A stretch of DNA of 64,000 nucleotides, from positions 8,087,001 through 8,151,000 of the forward strand of contig NC_064437.1 in the NCBI RefSeq assembly GCF_023343835.1, read 5' to 3'. The position numbers and the translations under genes were made by a program. Position 1 is the first letter of the stretch; each line of letters opens with the position of its first letter. Shown here piece after piece: positions 24,401-38,090 of this stretch. The stretch comes from Lagopus muta. Taxonomy: Eukaryota; Chordata; Aves; Galliformes; Phasianidae. The notes beneath the pieces are model-generated. The model had not been told where the DNA came from and searched no databases. It saw nothing but the letters and a program-made list of their open reading frames with translations.

Positions 24401-27400
24401 GCTTGATTATTTACTGCATCACAGTAGTTAAAAAAAATCAATGTTAGTTGAAGTACTTAAAGGAGGCAAATAATGTGACCCAGATGAAACTGCACTGTTT
24501 GAAAATGACAGCTATTTAATGTTACTACTTTTATTTCTGTTTTGAGTGTTTTAATTGTGAGTTCAGCATGTATCAAAGCAAGAGAGAACCTCTAAAGTCA
24601 GCAGCACCTGCTGACTTTTCTAGTAGCATTTAAGAATTTGTTTTTTAAAATGCAGTGTGCTGTATTGAGCTTTGCTAGTGTGTTTTTTTTTTTTTTAAGT
24701 GACCTTTTGGCTTTATGAACAGAGATTGTTATTTCCTATGGCATTCCTTAATGTGGTGTGCTGTGCACATGCTGAAAACTTCTGTCAACTGCTGTGGGTG
24801 ATGCATGTTTGTTTTCTGAGGAGCAAAGCCTAGCTAGTTGTGCTCTGTTCAGAGCTGAATGCAAAACAGCATTCAGTGGTTGGTAACTTGCAGAGCTCTT
24901 GCTGTGCTGCAGTAACAAAGCAGGAGAAATTTTTATCTTTGTGCAAGGTAACTTTCAGAAAGAATTTCATACAGCACCTGGGAAGTACTCAAAGGGCTTG
25001 AGGAAATCCTAGAAAATTTCTGTTCTTTAAATGTTTTCCTGGGAAAATGCAGAACCTGCAGTTGAACATTTGTTCATTGCATGCTCTGTAAAGAATCACA
25101 CAAGGTAATGTGACCTGTGCTATGATGCTCTGCTCCTTCTCCAGAAAAAGCTTTCTGGAGACATCGAAGCCTTTAGTAACTGAGGCTTCCTTCTGCTGTT
25201 CCCAGCTGTGTGTGAACTGGTATAGGAACAGTTGTTGTTTCCTATGATGATGAAGGCTTGTGGAAGACTACCTAAGCAGTTACAGCAAGGAAGCATCTGC
25301 TCATGGCTATAATTAGGCCAACTTTTTAGTTTACAGAGTAGCAAGGGGAACAGTGTTGAACAGGAAAGGAAGCCTGCCTACTTGTAGTGGTGAAAGAATT
25401 GGGAATTGAAAGTGAAGAACAAGCAGCAAATACTCAGCTGCAATCTGCCTTGAAGCCATTTCTTTGGGAGCAGTATCTTGGTTATCAAAAGCTGACATTG
25501 GCATGCTTCACAAACACAAAAATCTTCATTTCAGAACGTTGAACCTTCAGACAAGAGCCCTATCCAGTTTGTGTTGAGTGCAGAGAAACAAAATGCAGAA
25601 GCAGAGTTCTTCAGCAGAATCTGCAAGAAACTTCCTACTAGAAGGTAAATCTTATACACAAAAATAAAATATCTATTGAATCAGATTTTATTTTTACATT
25701 TTCTGTCAGGCTAGCTCTGACTATAGTGATGATTTTGCATTAAAATCTGAATGGGCTTGTGTTTGTTCTTAGAGCTCACATTCAAGCAAGATGGTCAAAC
25801 TCTTTCTCCATTGCTAGAGAAAGTACTAGTAATTCTATTCTTGATACTGATGGTTGTAATTTGTACATTAGATGTTTCTGAGGCCTCTTTACTGATGAAG
25901 CTTGGAGGCCTTTGGCTCAAATCTCTGAAATGTATTTACACTGGTAAAACTTTTTTCTTCTGACCTTTCAGAGCTGATAAGTTGGAACTTAAGGATTTTG
26001 GGAAACCTGACTTATCCATCAACTTTTTATCTAGAGCTGAAAGATGGCCCTTATTGTCTTGGTTCTTTAAACAATGCCACAATCTTTACTTTAGCACTTC
26101 CTATCTTCCTAACATAAATCAGTGCTTCTCTTTTAGAATGGCATTTAAAAGATGTATGTGTGGGGATGTGGAGAGAAGAGGATTAGTATATTTATTGTCC
26201 CAGAGCAGCATTTGTGTTTTCATTGTTTGGTCTTTGAGCTGTTTGCCTTATGAACTTTCTGGCTAACCAGGGAGACATACAACTGCTGATTCATAAGAAA
26301 AAATGATGCTGATATTTCACTGTAGACTGCAGTGAGAGATGTGAAGGTTTATATTACTGCTGCCCAATCTGACAAGCAGTTTTTAGTTTGACTAATGTTG
26401 TTTTAGCCCTCCTCATGGTTGTTCACCTGGTAAGCTGTCAGCAAGTGATCATGACTCCGGTGTAGAAGATGAGGATTTATCCCCAAGGCCAATTCCAAGT
26501 CCTCACCCAGTGAGTCAAGAGGTAACTAAGTAAATAATGTCTCTAGGCTTTTCAGATTCTAGAAGATGTGATAACTGAAGCAGCAAAGCTAATTGTAAGG
26601 GGATGAGAGCTTCATTCTCAAAATGCTAACAGAAACAGGACTGAAGTGTTCCAGAGAGTCCCAGCTCCTGTCTCTAGTCAGCCTGCTTTTGTGCTGAGAT
26701 GATAGGCACTTCAATTCCTGCATATACTAGCATTTGGGAAAATATTATCTGCTATTTTATCTTGGTGGGTTTGTTTTGTTTTCTGTTTTTCTACTGAAGC
26801 ACATATGAGCATAACATATTTGATAATCCACAAGGGTGGTGCTGTCTGCTGGGTCTAAGAGTAGTAAGAGGGGGAATGTCAGGTGGAGTGCAAGGCTACA
26901 AGGCTTTTGGTAGGTACAGCTGTTAAGCCATATGGAGACAGTACTTCAAGACTGGTCCTACAGCTTTTTCTGCTTTCTCTATGCCTGGACTCTCCAGTCA
27001 TTAAAAAGGTATTCCTTCTATGGCTGTTTTGGAGCTGGTAACAGTCATACAGGTTTGAATGGAAACAATATCTTTGACAAGTACTAGGAAGTTCTGCTTG
27101 TGAAGTGCAGAAGTATTTTAGACAAAAATTAAACTTGCTTATGTAATTACCTTCAGGTTACCAGGATCTTTCCATCAGTTCCTGAACTGTCCCTTGTTTT
27201 GGATGGGAGCTTTGTGGAATCAGGACAATTGCCTAAGCCTGCAGGGACTTCAAATGCTAAAAGTTTTCCTCAAGCACCACATCAGTCTGTTAAAAAGAAA
27301 TGCTACTTAGGATCTGTGTATTACCCCACCCAGTGCTCTGAAGACAAACAAAACTTTTCTGCTAATATGGGAGATCCTTCTTTGAGGCAATTGCCAAGCC

Positions 27401-30400
27401 ATTTAAACCAGAAGATCCCAACTTCGAGGTCTTCCTGGGGAAAGCAGGCTGTAATACAGCAACAGTTGCACTGTAAGAAGTCTTGTCCGCAATCAAGAAG
27501 TAGTTCTGGATCATCTTCTCCTTCAACCCCTTGCAGTGGACCCTCCCCAGATACATCTGTGCATCAAACCAAAAGGCCACCACAAAGACTTGTACTAAAT
27601 CCTGAGGGAGCTGCACAGCAGGGAGAACTTCTGGTTAGAAAAACATCGGTATCTGACTCCAGGCAGCTTCCTGCTGTTACACAGCCAGTCCTCTACAACT
27701 CCTCTACTTTTTCACTGCAGAGCTGCAGAAGACCACCAGAACTGCAGGTGCCAGTTCATGTTCTGCCTTGCTGTCCAGCCAGTGCATGCAGCTGTCAGTT
27801 TCCTGCTTCAGTCCAATGTAATTCAATGAACTCGTGGCAAGGAATTGGTGAAATGAACTCCAGGCATGGAACAGAAGTTCAATCAGAGATAGCTCAACAG
27901 AGCCCATGCACAGTGTTCCATCCGAATGCCATTTGTCCAAACATTTGCTGCAATTATACAACAAGTAGCCCTATAAGTATGGGATATCATGGGAAAATGG
28001 GGAGCTGTTCTCTTGAAAACAGCTTGTCACCTGGAATAAGACTGCCTTCAAGTGCAAGCCCCTCCAGTCCCCAGTGCTGTGGTGCTCACTCACCTTGTTT
28101 GCACACAGCAGGATCAGATAACGGGATGATGGGATTATCTCCAGATGCTTACAGGGTTCTTACAGAACAAGATAGGCAACTCAAATTACTTCAAGCTCAG
28201 GTTTGTTGAAATGGCTTCTTTCTCTTCTGCCCTCTTAGTGATTGTTTTGATACTTTCCCTGTCAAAGGAATAAACTAAACACTGAGCTTCATGAGGAAGA
28301 GAGCCTCTCACACCTGGTCCAGGTCTGGGGTTGGAATTAGCTCTGCTAGTTGATGTTACTTAAAACACACTTTTGATCCTTCCCTAGTTAAACTTTATGG
28401 GATTATAACAGTAAATGTAATGTGAGGGTTTTTCTTTCAGCAGACTAGTTTATAATGCAAACTGATAGGCCTTCTATATAGTTGTTTTTCAGTGTGTTTT
28501 TCTTTTTTTTCTTAAACAGTAAATTACTGTTTGTCAGTCTATACAGACTAGAGACTGGAATTAATGTAAACGTGCAGGTGAAGTACAGACTGCTCTCATG
28601 AGTTATTTTGTCCACCTTCAAGTCTGCAGCTTCCTGAGCTGTTGAAGTTCTTGCTTAAAAAATTTCAATTATTTGCACCAAATCTTCAGGATTCATCATG
28701 TGTTGGAGAATTGGGTTTTGCTACTCTCACTGAGTTTTATTTCAATACTGGGTTAAGTGCCTTCAAAATGCCCACCTCCTGAACTCCACTGCTAGCCCTG
28801 TGTTCTGCAGGGTGTGACTTGGGATTGACGAGCCAGGGTTTGGATTCTGCTGCTGGTGATGAATGATGGGAATAGAAAAAAAATCAGTGCAATCATAAGC
28901 AATATGGATTTCTCCTGCCTAAATTAGAAAGCTGAAATAGGCTGTAGATGTAGTTCCTGTGTGTAAAATCAAGCTCTCAAAGCATGAACTGTGCATCAGG
29001 GAAGGAAATCACTCCTCACTGTACGAATACATTGGAGCTGTGGACTAATCAACAAGCAGGGAGAAGATTTGAGTGCAGACTGCCTGCCTTGCTGTAATTT
29101 TATCATTTAAGTGCTTGTTTGTTGAATTTATAATTTCATACCAAGTTGTTTTGACATGATATACGGACAGCTGGCATATAAAATGCTTGGCTGGTGAATG
29201 ATAGCTTTGCATATGGATAAAAGGGACAGAAAATACTTCCAACAAACAGGTTTTACTCAGGTTGTCTTGATGTAGTCCTGCAGGCGTGCACAAAACCTCT
29301 GATTTGGTAGCTCTGCCATCACACACTGCTGAGAATGGAATTGTTACGAGATTTCTGTGGCAGTGCATCCTGGATTTGAGTCCAGATCTTCAAGGGTACA
29401 AACTTAATTAGCTTCTACCTGTTATACTTTGTATTTCACTGTACAAATTACACCATTCTGATAACCGTTGCAGATCCAACGCTTATTGGAAGCCCAGGCT
29501 CGCCAGGCTTGTTCCTCTGAAGCAGCCACAGCTGGCAGTGCTCTGCAGCCTGAGAAGCAAGGGGAACCTGTTACTATGGAAACGCAGTCCTCAGCAGGCT
29601 TACCCCTGAGGAGAAGTGTGAGCATTGCTGTGAGCACAGGTAGAATGTCATTCTTCAAGGAAAAGCAGTCGTTGCTTCATGGATGTTTCTGTGATTTTGA
29701 TTGTAAGAGAGGGGATGTACTGCAGAAATGCTGAGTGCTCACAAGCGTGCACCTCAACACCAACACCAGCTGAGTTCTCTGAGTGTTATTTGTGAGTTTA
29801 GGCTGCAGTGGCAGCAATTTCCATAACTTCCATCACTGGAAGAGTTATTTTTCTGATTGCTTTAGCAATGTCTTGTGGTTTTAATTGTTTAAAAAGAAAA
29901 AGTATTGAAAAAAGAAAACAGCCACTTTTTTTTTAATGCACTATTTTGAAAGGAAATGGCATTACCTTATCTGATTATCTTTAAATGTATTTATTGCTTA
30001 CTGTGTTAGCTGTGACTCATACAGGTGTATGCATGAAGGAAGACCATTCTCTTTAGATCTAGCAAGTTTTGCATCTTGCTGTAAGGTTACATATTACTGT
30101 ATTGGCTCCTGCTTAATCTATAGGAAAATATTATTTTGGTAATTTCAAGATGTCTCACTTGTTTTCATCAAGTGTGCTTAGTGAGCATATTTTTTAAAGT
30201 AGCACTCAGTGCTTTTGCAGCTCTTGGCTGTTCTAAACCTTAAATCACCTATAGAATGCCGAAAAAAACGAATGCAAGCAAGTAATTCCTCTAGCTTTAC
30301 AATATCAAAAGATCTCAGAAGATACCAATGCTTTCCTAAATGGGTTAAATCTCTCTTCTCTTCTAGGTGCTAGCTTATTCTGGAATACATCCTCAGAAAA

Positions 30401-33400
30401 ACAGGATGACACCACGCCACAGGGAAAGAAAGAGGATGCAGAGATTTCCAAGGAAGATATAAGCATTTCAATTAATGCTGAACAAGATGCAAGTAACACC
30501 AGCATTGCTTCTTCCTTAAAGGTTGTTGACATGCCCAGCTTCGTAGACAGCATTCGTCTTGTAGAAGAAGGAACTCATCAGAATGCTCTCCAGTAAGTAA
30601 CTAACATATCTGGTGTTCCCATAAGCTGAACTGCCTTTCAGAAGTTACAACTCTTTGTAATTCTTTTTTTTTCAGGATTTATAAATGATCACCTGACTTC
30701 AGTTATGTTCTTCCTTTTGTTTTTTGATTATGTTTTGATCTGTGCAGCTGGCCAAAACACAGCTGTCTGTAGAGTTTGCATTTATCAGCCATGCACATTT
30801 AGCTGCTCACCTATCAGCAGCAGCTGATGGCAGAAGCCTTCAACCTGGAGAAGCAGGCGTAGTGCTGGCAGCATTCCCTTTCTCACCTCAACTCCTGAGC
30901 AGAAAGGGGACGTTGCTGCAACTACTTGTTTTCCTCTGCAGCATTCCAAACCTTTCCAGTTCTTGAGTGGCTTAAGTCAAAAAGTTTTTGGTTACATGAC
31001 TGTCCTCTGAATTCCCCTACACCTAATTACCTTGTATGTGCAGGTGCCAACTTCACTGATATTTCACTATTTTTTAAGGTCAGATTCCTCATGTTACAGT
31101 AACTAATCTGTCTAATTTAGGAAGAAACTTCAAAAATATTTAGTTATCTACTACATCAGTGTTAGTTTTATGTGTGGAACAGCTCTGAATTTGGCACTGA
31201 ATGCTCAGGGAGTATGCGCAAAAAACAAAGGAGGTGAAATATCCTTCCAGTTAGATTAGGTTTCTAAAATAACAATAATATTGGGAAAGATGGATTATAA
31301 TGAAGGCAGAATTTAAATATTCATAGTTCTTGATTAGAATTTGATCTACAGGCTGTTACTACACTGCTACCATAGGAGTTGCTGGTACAAATAAATCTTT
31401 CAAATATCATATTTTAAAGAAAGTCTTCAGGTTCTCTTCGATTTGGATTCATAGACTTGTGAAACAGTTGTGCAAGGGTCTCATAATGAGGATATGCAGC
31501 ATCGCTCAGATTCCTTTGAAGAGGAAGGAGGCACTTTTGGGAATGATGAATAATTGTTAATACACCAGTAACTGATAACCTGCATTGACTCTGGCACGTC
31601 GCGTGATTGAAATCTTATCGCTTTCAACGCAGGCAATTGATCGGTTGGGTTCTGAAATTGTGTTATCTTGCATCCCTCTCCTGAGGAGAGACAGGCAGGG
31701 GAAGGAGGGTCGCTTAACAACCTCTTTGGGATGATGGTACTATTGATGTATCTCATCTCAGAAGGTTTGTGAGATGCAAATGCCGGCTAGCGAGTGAGGA
31801 TGCGTTGTCACTCATTCTAGAATATCTACCCCAGGGTTTTCAAATAAAAAGGGAAAGTTATTGTTTTTTCTTTCACAGTTGTTAGGGAGAAATATGTCAG
31901 CGGTGGGTTTGTTTTCAATTCACTCATATTCTGTGTGTACTGAATATGTATGTACTTGTAGCAGTGCCTTTGCGAAGTTCTTACGTGGGCCTTAAACTAC
32001 CACAGCAACTCTGTTTTTTTGCTTTGGTTTAAAATAAAGAAATTGAGTAAATTATACTCATGGAAAACACATTACTCCCAAAGTGCCCATAAAAATACTG
32101 AAAACTCATTCCAGTTTTCTAGTGATTTGTGTATCTGCTGTAAGGTTAAGTGTCGTCATCGTGTTTTGACTAATACAGAGAAGCCAGTCTTTTGGAAAAC
32201 CAGTGAGGCTGTTGTAAAGTTACTCTGCAAGCTGTTTCTTCAGACCTCAAAAGGCTCCTTGCTGTGTTTTTTTTCTTTCAAAGTCATAGGCAGAAAACAA
32301 ATCAAGGAATGCTAGACCCTATTTTCAATACTCTATCTTCTCTTCTGGTGTTCACAACAGGACACCGGGAGCGATGCCTTTATCTTCAAGGAAACATCTA
32401 GTTATGTCACTGGTCTCTTTCAGGACCGGCAATGTCTCCCAAGCACTTGTTCACAGCTCGTCTTTGGAGGAAAGTGCTAGCATGTGCTTACAGGAAGAAC
32501 CAACAGGGGGAGCCAGCAACCACGTGGTGCTAACAAGTGAGCAAAAGCTGGAGTCAGCCACCTCCGTGCTGCCCCGGCATCCATCAGAGGATCAGAAACT
32601 TTATCAGGATTTGCTGGTAATTAATTAAAGTCTGATATTCTACACTGCATGGAGGTAGCAACAACAAGATCACTAATACCACACTGCTGAAGCCACGGTG
32701 TGGTGTTAGCATCACAGAAAACTGCATGCAATTTTCAAGTTCATACGTTACGTGCTATGGAAAAGCTCTGAGTTTTCAGATCTTCCCTTTGAGGTTTAAA
32801 TGGCCGTTCTTTACTTCACTCTTTTGTGCATATACAGGGTACCATCTACTGCCAAATTAATTATGTGGTTAGAAGTTGATATCAGTAGGTAGCTTTCCCC
32901 AGTTACCCTTTAGAATATCACAGTACTTTACCTTCAAGCCCTTTAAATGGAGGCTTTCATTTGGAACTGCGTTGCGTTTAAATTGAGAACAGGTGCTTAC
33001 AGAAAACAAATGTAGGATAGTGCAGAGTTTTTCTACACTTCTGTGATGTTACTCAATTGTATCTAAGTTGAATATGAGTCTGGTGTATTTGTCAGAGTAG
33101 GTTGTTAGCTAGTTGTACATTGCAAAATAATTGCTTGAAACTAAAACAGAATTGTTTTATGGCAACTCCCACATGTCATGATTTTGGCAATGTGGGCTCT
33201 TACCCTGCTCTCTTTTTTTTCCTCTAGGGCCAAGTAAACCATCTCTTAAAGTCTTCAGAAGAACAAGATCACTTTCCTGTAAAAGCAGGATTTGTTAATG
33301 GTGATGATGCAAAGTATCAAAGTATCGATGATGGAACAGAAAGGGATTCAGGGACTGACACAGAAGTGGTGGATAAAGAGAGTGTGATTAGTGCTACACT

Positions 33401-35520
33401 CAAACAGCTGAGAAGTCTTGGAGTGACAATTGAGTCACCCAACAGAATGAAGAAAAATACACACAAAGTGGAGAATGCCAGGTAAAATACTGACTGTTTT
33501 GAGCAGTGATTTCTAGATCCTGCCACAAATGGGGATCAGGGACTGTATTTGCTGCCAGTGGGGATTATTTGGTCTGCATTTCCTACACAAAGATGAAACA
33601 CTAGCTCATGCCATGGGTATTTCAGATAGGTGTGAGAGCTCTGTTAGCAAATTCAATTTAATGTAACACAAGCAGCTCTAGCCATTAGAGCTTCTGGTGA
33701 TTCTTAAGTATTGTGTGTGGAAGCACATAATTCCTTAGGAAAAAAATGCTTGAGTAATTTCAGCCCTCTGGGCAATGTCAGAGTATTCCAGAGAGACACC
33801 ATTTAAACTCGTAAGGCTGAACATTAAGCAGCAGTCACTAGATATTTTTATCACAACCTCTTAACCCCCATCTTGCATTTCACCAGTGTAAGTGAAACTG
33901 TTCTCAGAACTTCCACATATATTCAAAATGGCTTCTGTCCTAATCAGTGTAGATTGTGAATGCTTCGAATTGAAGTGGAGGGAGGCTGCAGTGGCTGGGC
34001 AGGGAAGATGCCTTGGTCAAACGAAAGAACAGAAGTAGAATCAAGCAGATTAGTGTGAGTCTTCAGCTCTATATTAAAAGCTGTTTCTAGTTGTACAGCC
34101 TCTAAGCTCTTTTCTCTCCATTTCACTTTAAGTTCATCGGATACTTTGACGTGTACAAGAAACTAGTATGGCAAACAAGTGAATGAACGTGCCTCTTACT
34201 GAAGGATGTCTTCAAAAACTAGAACCTTGGCATTGGGAAACATGAGATGTCCTTGATATCTCTGTTACTGGGTTTGCATCTTCTGTTGCAGTATGAATTT
34301 GGAATTAGATGCTAGCACCCAGAGCCCGAGAGTCAGAGGCATTTGGCTCCCCATTTAGCAATGAGAGTTGGGCAACAGCTCAATCAGCTGTGAACAGTCA
34401 GCTCTGAAATCTGCTGGAAGTTGGTTCTTCTCAACAAACAGGGCTGTGGTTGGCACTGAATCAGGAGGGAATATCACCAGTGTTCCAAGATACTGTTTAA
34501 ATGCCATCAGTGTGACTAGCTGCAGAGATGCTCTTTAGTATATGCAGGATGTCTGGTCTCAGCACTGAGCTGTAATGTTCAGAAAGGAGGAGAAATCAAT
34601 ACAGTGAGCAAAATGATTTATCAGATCATTCTGTGAAATGCATACTTCTTTCCTTGTCAATCTAAACTAATTTTTTGATGCTTTCTTTCAGCATTTTAGC
34701 ATGCATAAATCCTGAAGCGGTGGTTCCTGGACTGAATTACATGTCATTTGCCAACGTCAGCATGTGTGGTTTAACTCCTAATGTAGCTGATCTGAGCATG
34801 GAAGCAAATGCTATAGCACTCAAGTATCTCAGTGAAAATCAATTATCTAGGCTTTCTCTCAGTCGCTCGGGCCAAAATCCTTCTACTGATTTCTGTTTCC
34901 AAGACATCTTGCATTCAAATGTGGAAAAGAGCATGGTGGGTCTCAGCTGGATTTCACCCAACAATATGTCATTTGCAACCATGAAGTACATGAAACGGTA
35001 TGGACTGATACAGGGAGGGGACAGCAGTGAAGATGAGGAGGAGCTGCATGTTCCAGATGGCAGTCATGGCACTGTCAAAGGTGAAAGCGTGCTGCACAAA
35101 AACCCTACCCCTCTGTTGGATGGCTTGAACCACAGGCCTGAATTCTCCAAAAGAACTGATGAAGGAACCCCCATTCATCTGGAAAGTCCCAGCAGAGAGT
35201 TGACCACTAATGCTCTTCTACCAGAATTGAACAGCCCTATATTAAGAAACATTACAAATGAAATTTTTCTTCCCAGAGCAGAACAAGTGAACGAGAACTC
35301 AGTTCAGATTTTAAAGGATTTGAAGTCAAAGCACAAACTGTTACCTGGGAAGGTTGAATTCACCGAACAACCTGGCAGGAAAGGTGGAGGAGATGTTCAG
35401 GTATTTGCTGGGAATCTGCATGCTCCAGCCCTTGGAACATTAAGCCAGTCAAACAGTGTGAATTCTGTTGGCACCATTCTTGATGTGAAGCAACTCAGGC
35501 AGCTGCCGAAGCTGTTCTGA
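18474..35520 (+). CDS. STIL: STIL centriolar assembly protein, sixteen coding exons
   Basis: Centriole duplication factor that binds PLK4 and recruits SAS-6 at the procentriole. Coding exons: 18474-18505, 19184-19291, 20235-20350, 20452-20639, 21634-21881, 22643-22726, 22845-22931, 24246-24393, 25535-25644, 26407-26521, 27157-28200, 29474-29639, 30367-30592, 32361-32616, 33228-33481, 34692-35520. All phases join, giving 1336 residues (human about 1288). Landmarks: a proline-rich CPAP-binding segment [13 protein letters not shown] at 399-411; the PLK4-binding coiled coil ([14 protein letters not shown] into IQRLLEAQ) around 745-768; the STAN motif [18 protein letters not shown] at 1149-1166; conserved C-terminus LRQLPKLF. 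The start [10 protein letters not shown] splits over intron 1 and matches the human MEP start. Intron 7 uses a GC donor. Exon 14 has a second in-frame acceptor, so its left edge is less sure. Exon 11 alone encodes 348 residues. Confidence 0.97.
22932..24245 (+). other. STIL intron 7 with GC-AG splice sites
   Basis: The exon 7 reading frame (ending CAAGAAAG) must join exon 8 (GGTTTTCTCGG) to restore the conserved residues QERVFSESG. The only donor that does so is AG|GCAAGT at 22932, a GC donor with otherwise perfect consensus. The acceptor is TTTTAG ending at 24245. The intron is about 1.3 kb and holds no recognisable repeat. Confidence 0.88.
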
Positions 35521-36222
35521 GCGTCTCCCCAGTGAACTGGTAGATGCTGTTTCAAATCTAAAAGGGACCCCTTTGTGAAAGACGACAGGAAACCAAGGAT
35601 TAAGTTATCTTTTATGAGGTCACTTTATTGTAGCGACATAAAGCATGCAAAACTGAGCTTTTGGTTCAGGTTGGTGACAGCCGCTTCCAGGTGTCTGCAT
35701 CAGCACTGCTCAGCATGGAAGCATGTTTGCACTTTTTGTTTACAGTTAAACACAATTTTGAAGTATCTAAAAGGTGAATCGACTTGAACCCAAGATGTCC
35801 TCTTTGCTTAGCTGTAATAATGCTGCTTGTTTTCTATGTGCTTTTTAATTGACTTTTTTTTTTAAACAGTGACTTTTATTTGCTTGTGCCACCTGTGAAG
35901 CCATAGAGCCCGTGTGGCATTGCAGGAGCTAAAGCACTAACTTCCAGAAGCTTTGTTTGGATTGCTGTGTGGGGTTGTGTTGGTGGGCAGGGCCATGTAA
36001 TCGTGGCTGTACTGTGCTTAAAGTTACCTTGATTTTGGGCAGGATGGCACATGTAACAGACTGTATCATGAGATCTTACAAGGAAATTGGAAAAACCAGC
36101 ACTTTTATCATTCTTGTGATTTTATTCTGTATGTTTTCTATTTATTAAAACGGACATATTGCTCCTAGAGGCACAAGTTTTCATTACAGAAATAACAAAT
36201 AAAGCTACCTTCAATTGTTTGT
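35521..36222 (+). other. STIL 3' untranslated region
   Basis: Runs from the TGA stop (35518-35520) to a poly(A) signal AATAAA at 36198-36203, followed by a GT-rich stretch (gtttgtggtatttatgt) fitting a downstream element. The length of about 0.7 kb is typical. It holds no reading frame of note. Confidence 0.8.
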
Positions 36223-36224
36223 GG

Positions 36225-38090
36225 TATTTATGTATGAACTTGCCCCTTCCCTGTCATTGTATGGCGTGGCTCACGAAGTCACTGTCGCTTGGTATTCAGC
36301 AATTGCAATATTGGGTGGTGGGATAAGCAAAAATAAGGAAAAAAAAATTGTTTTACTTTTGTTCCTTATTAACATACAGATTAGTCTGTGAAAGCATTAC
36401 AGTCTATTACTGAAATTGCTGTTACAGGATTATGGAAAAGGGCTGCTCCACAAGTAGAGGAATTCAGTTATCAATTAACTGTTCCCTTTCTGTTAACAGT
36501 TTGAGACCTGGTTGAATTTTTAGGTGTAGTGGACGTGTCTGTGCTTTCTTTTTTCCTGCTGCAAGTCCCAGGTGCTCAGTGCTGGCTCTGACAGCTCTGC
36601 TTCCTTTGGCAAGTCCTGCCTAAGGCCACAGCTCAACAAGCATCACTGTGGTGTAACACAGCTCCCTTCTGACCTCTTGGGCTTGGAAATGAGACAGCAG
36701 CAGTGGAAGTTGCAGTTTAGTCCAGTTCCCACCATCCATAACATCCAGCCAAAGCTGAATGACAGCAGAGCCATCTGTTTTCACCCTGGCTCTGCTACAT
36801 CAACATGCTTTGAGCTTAAAACAAAGTTTGTTCAGGTCTGTGCTAATGATGGCATTGTCTCAACAGAAGTTCAGCCTCTGGTGCTGACCTTGTCTTTCCT
36901 GCTCACGGGGTGTTGAACTGGAAATTAAAGCAACCCACGCTAATGTCCCAGGTCTTTCCTGTTCAAATCCAAAGGGCTACAGTAACTCTGGGAGTTCGTG
37001 GTGGGTTTGAGCGTCTAGTAATTGCTGATTAATTGATTATACCAGCAAGAGTGTTTTCTAGCATCTACCACCTCCGAGGCCATTGTGAGCTAAAGAATTG
37101 GGAGAAATAAGCCACTTGCTATTTCAGAGCAAGGCTGGACTGCCTCTTTATGGAACAGAAAACAGCAGCTTGCATTAGGCTGTGTCAGAATTCCTTTCCT
37201 TGCAGCAGCCTCTGCCATCAATATGGATATTTGCTGCCTTTCAGGAGCCACTGCTTTCCTATGCTGGGAAGCAGGGAGCCTGGGCCGTGCTCAATCTGGT
37301 GGCTCAGATCCAGGCTTGCTGTCTGGCAGCCTGTTTTCTGCTGAAGTAGTCAAAAAATAGTTAATGTTTTTGGGCATTCCACTGGGATGAATGAGGCAAT
37401 TCATACCTCTGAGCTATTGTTGTAGGGTTTTGTTCTTTGTTTCCTATTGTAAAATGTCTGGAAACACAGGAAGATGACAGTTGTATTGGTTAATATGTTG
37501 AAGACTTTCTTCAGATGCTTGAGGGCTAGAACCAAAGTGAAAACAAAGCCCAACTTCTTGCGGGATGAGGGTGTGGTATTGCACTGAGTTACACAAACCA
37601 TGTCATGCTGATGGCAAATGGAGTGAGCTGTTAATTTACCAACCAACAAAACAAACCACCCTTCCCTAAAACTGCGTTTCCTTTCGCAATGTAGTGCTGA
37701 GCAACTGGAAGGCGCTGGGCTTTGGAGCTGTAACCAAACTCAAGCTGTGTTTTGTGGGGAGGGAGCAGCCCTGTTCAAGGCTTTGCAGTTCATGGAGTCA
37801 CAGAACGGCCCGGGTAGGAAGGGACCTTATGGATCATCCAATTCCAACTCCATACTGCAGGCTGGTTGCCCCCCATCGCCACAGGCTGATGGCTGAATCA
37901 ACTTGGGCTGGATGTCTCCAGAGATGGGGCACCCCCAGCTTATCTGGGCAGCCCCGTGCCCAGCGAGGGTCCCTCACAGCCACGTGGATGCAGCTCCCAC
38001 CCCACCGGGGGGCTTCTGCTGGGGGCGCTCAGAAGATGCTCGCCTTCCTAATCTCCCCAGCCCAGCCCCGGCTGTTCTATCTTTAACACT
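36225..38090. other. STIL-TAL1 intergenic interval, left part
   Basis: Unique-looking DNA with no supported exon. One CR1 fragment (37796-37962) is present. A moderate CTCF-like sequence, CTGCTGGGGGCGCTC, lies at 38016-38030 just after it. The open frames in this stretch have no recognisable similarity to any family. Confidence 0.6.
37796..37962 (-). repeat. CR1 LINE 3'-end fragment between STIL and TAL1
   Basis: Reversed CR1 end: 'cagaacggcccgggtagg', then 'aagggaccttatggatcat', 'ggctggttgccccccat' and 'ggggcacccccagcttatct'. It is decayed relative to the CR1 copy at 9436. Confidence 0.85.

Noticed and set aside
38016-38030. CTGCTGGGGGCGCTC as a second CTCF site
   Set aside because: It departs from the core at a key position (T in place of A before the G run), so I keep it only as a weak remark, not a feature.
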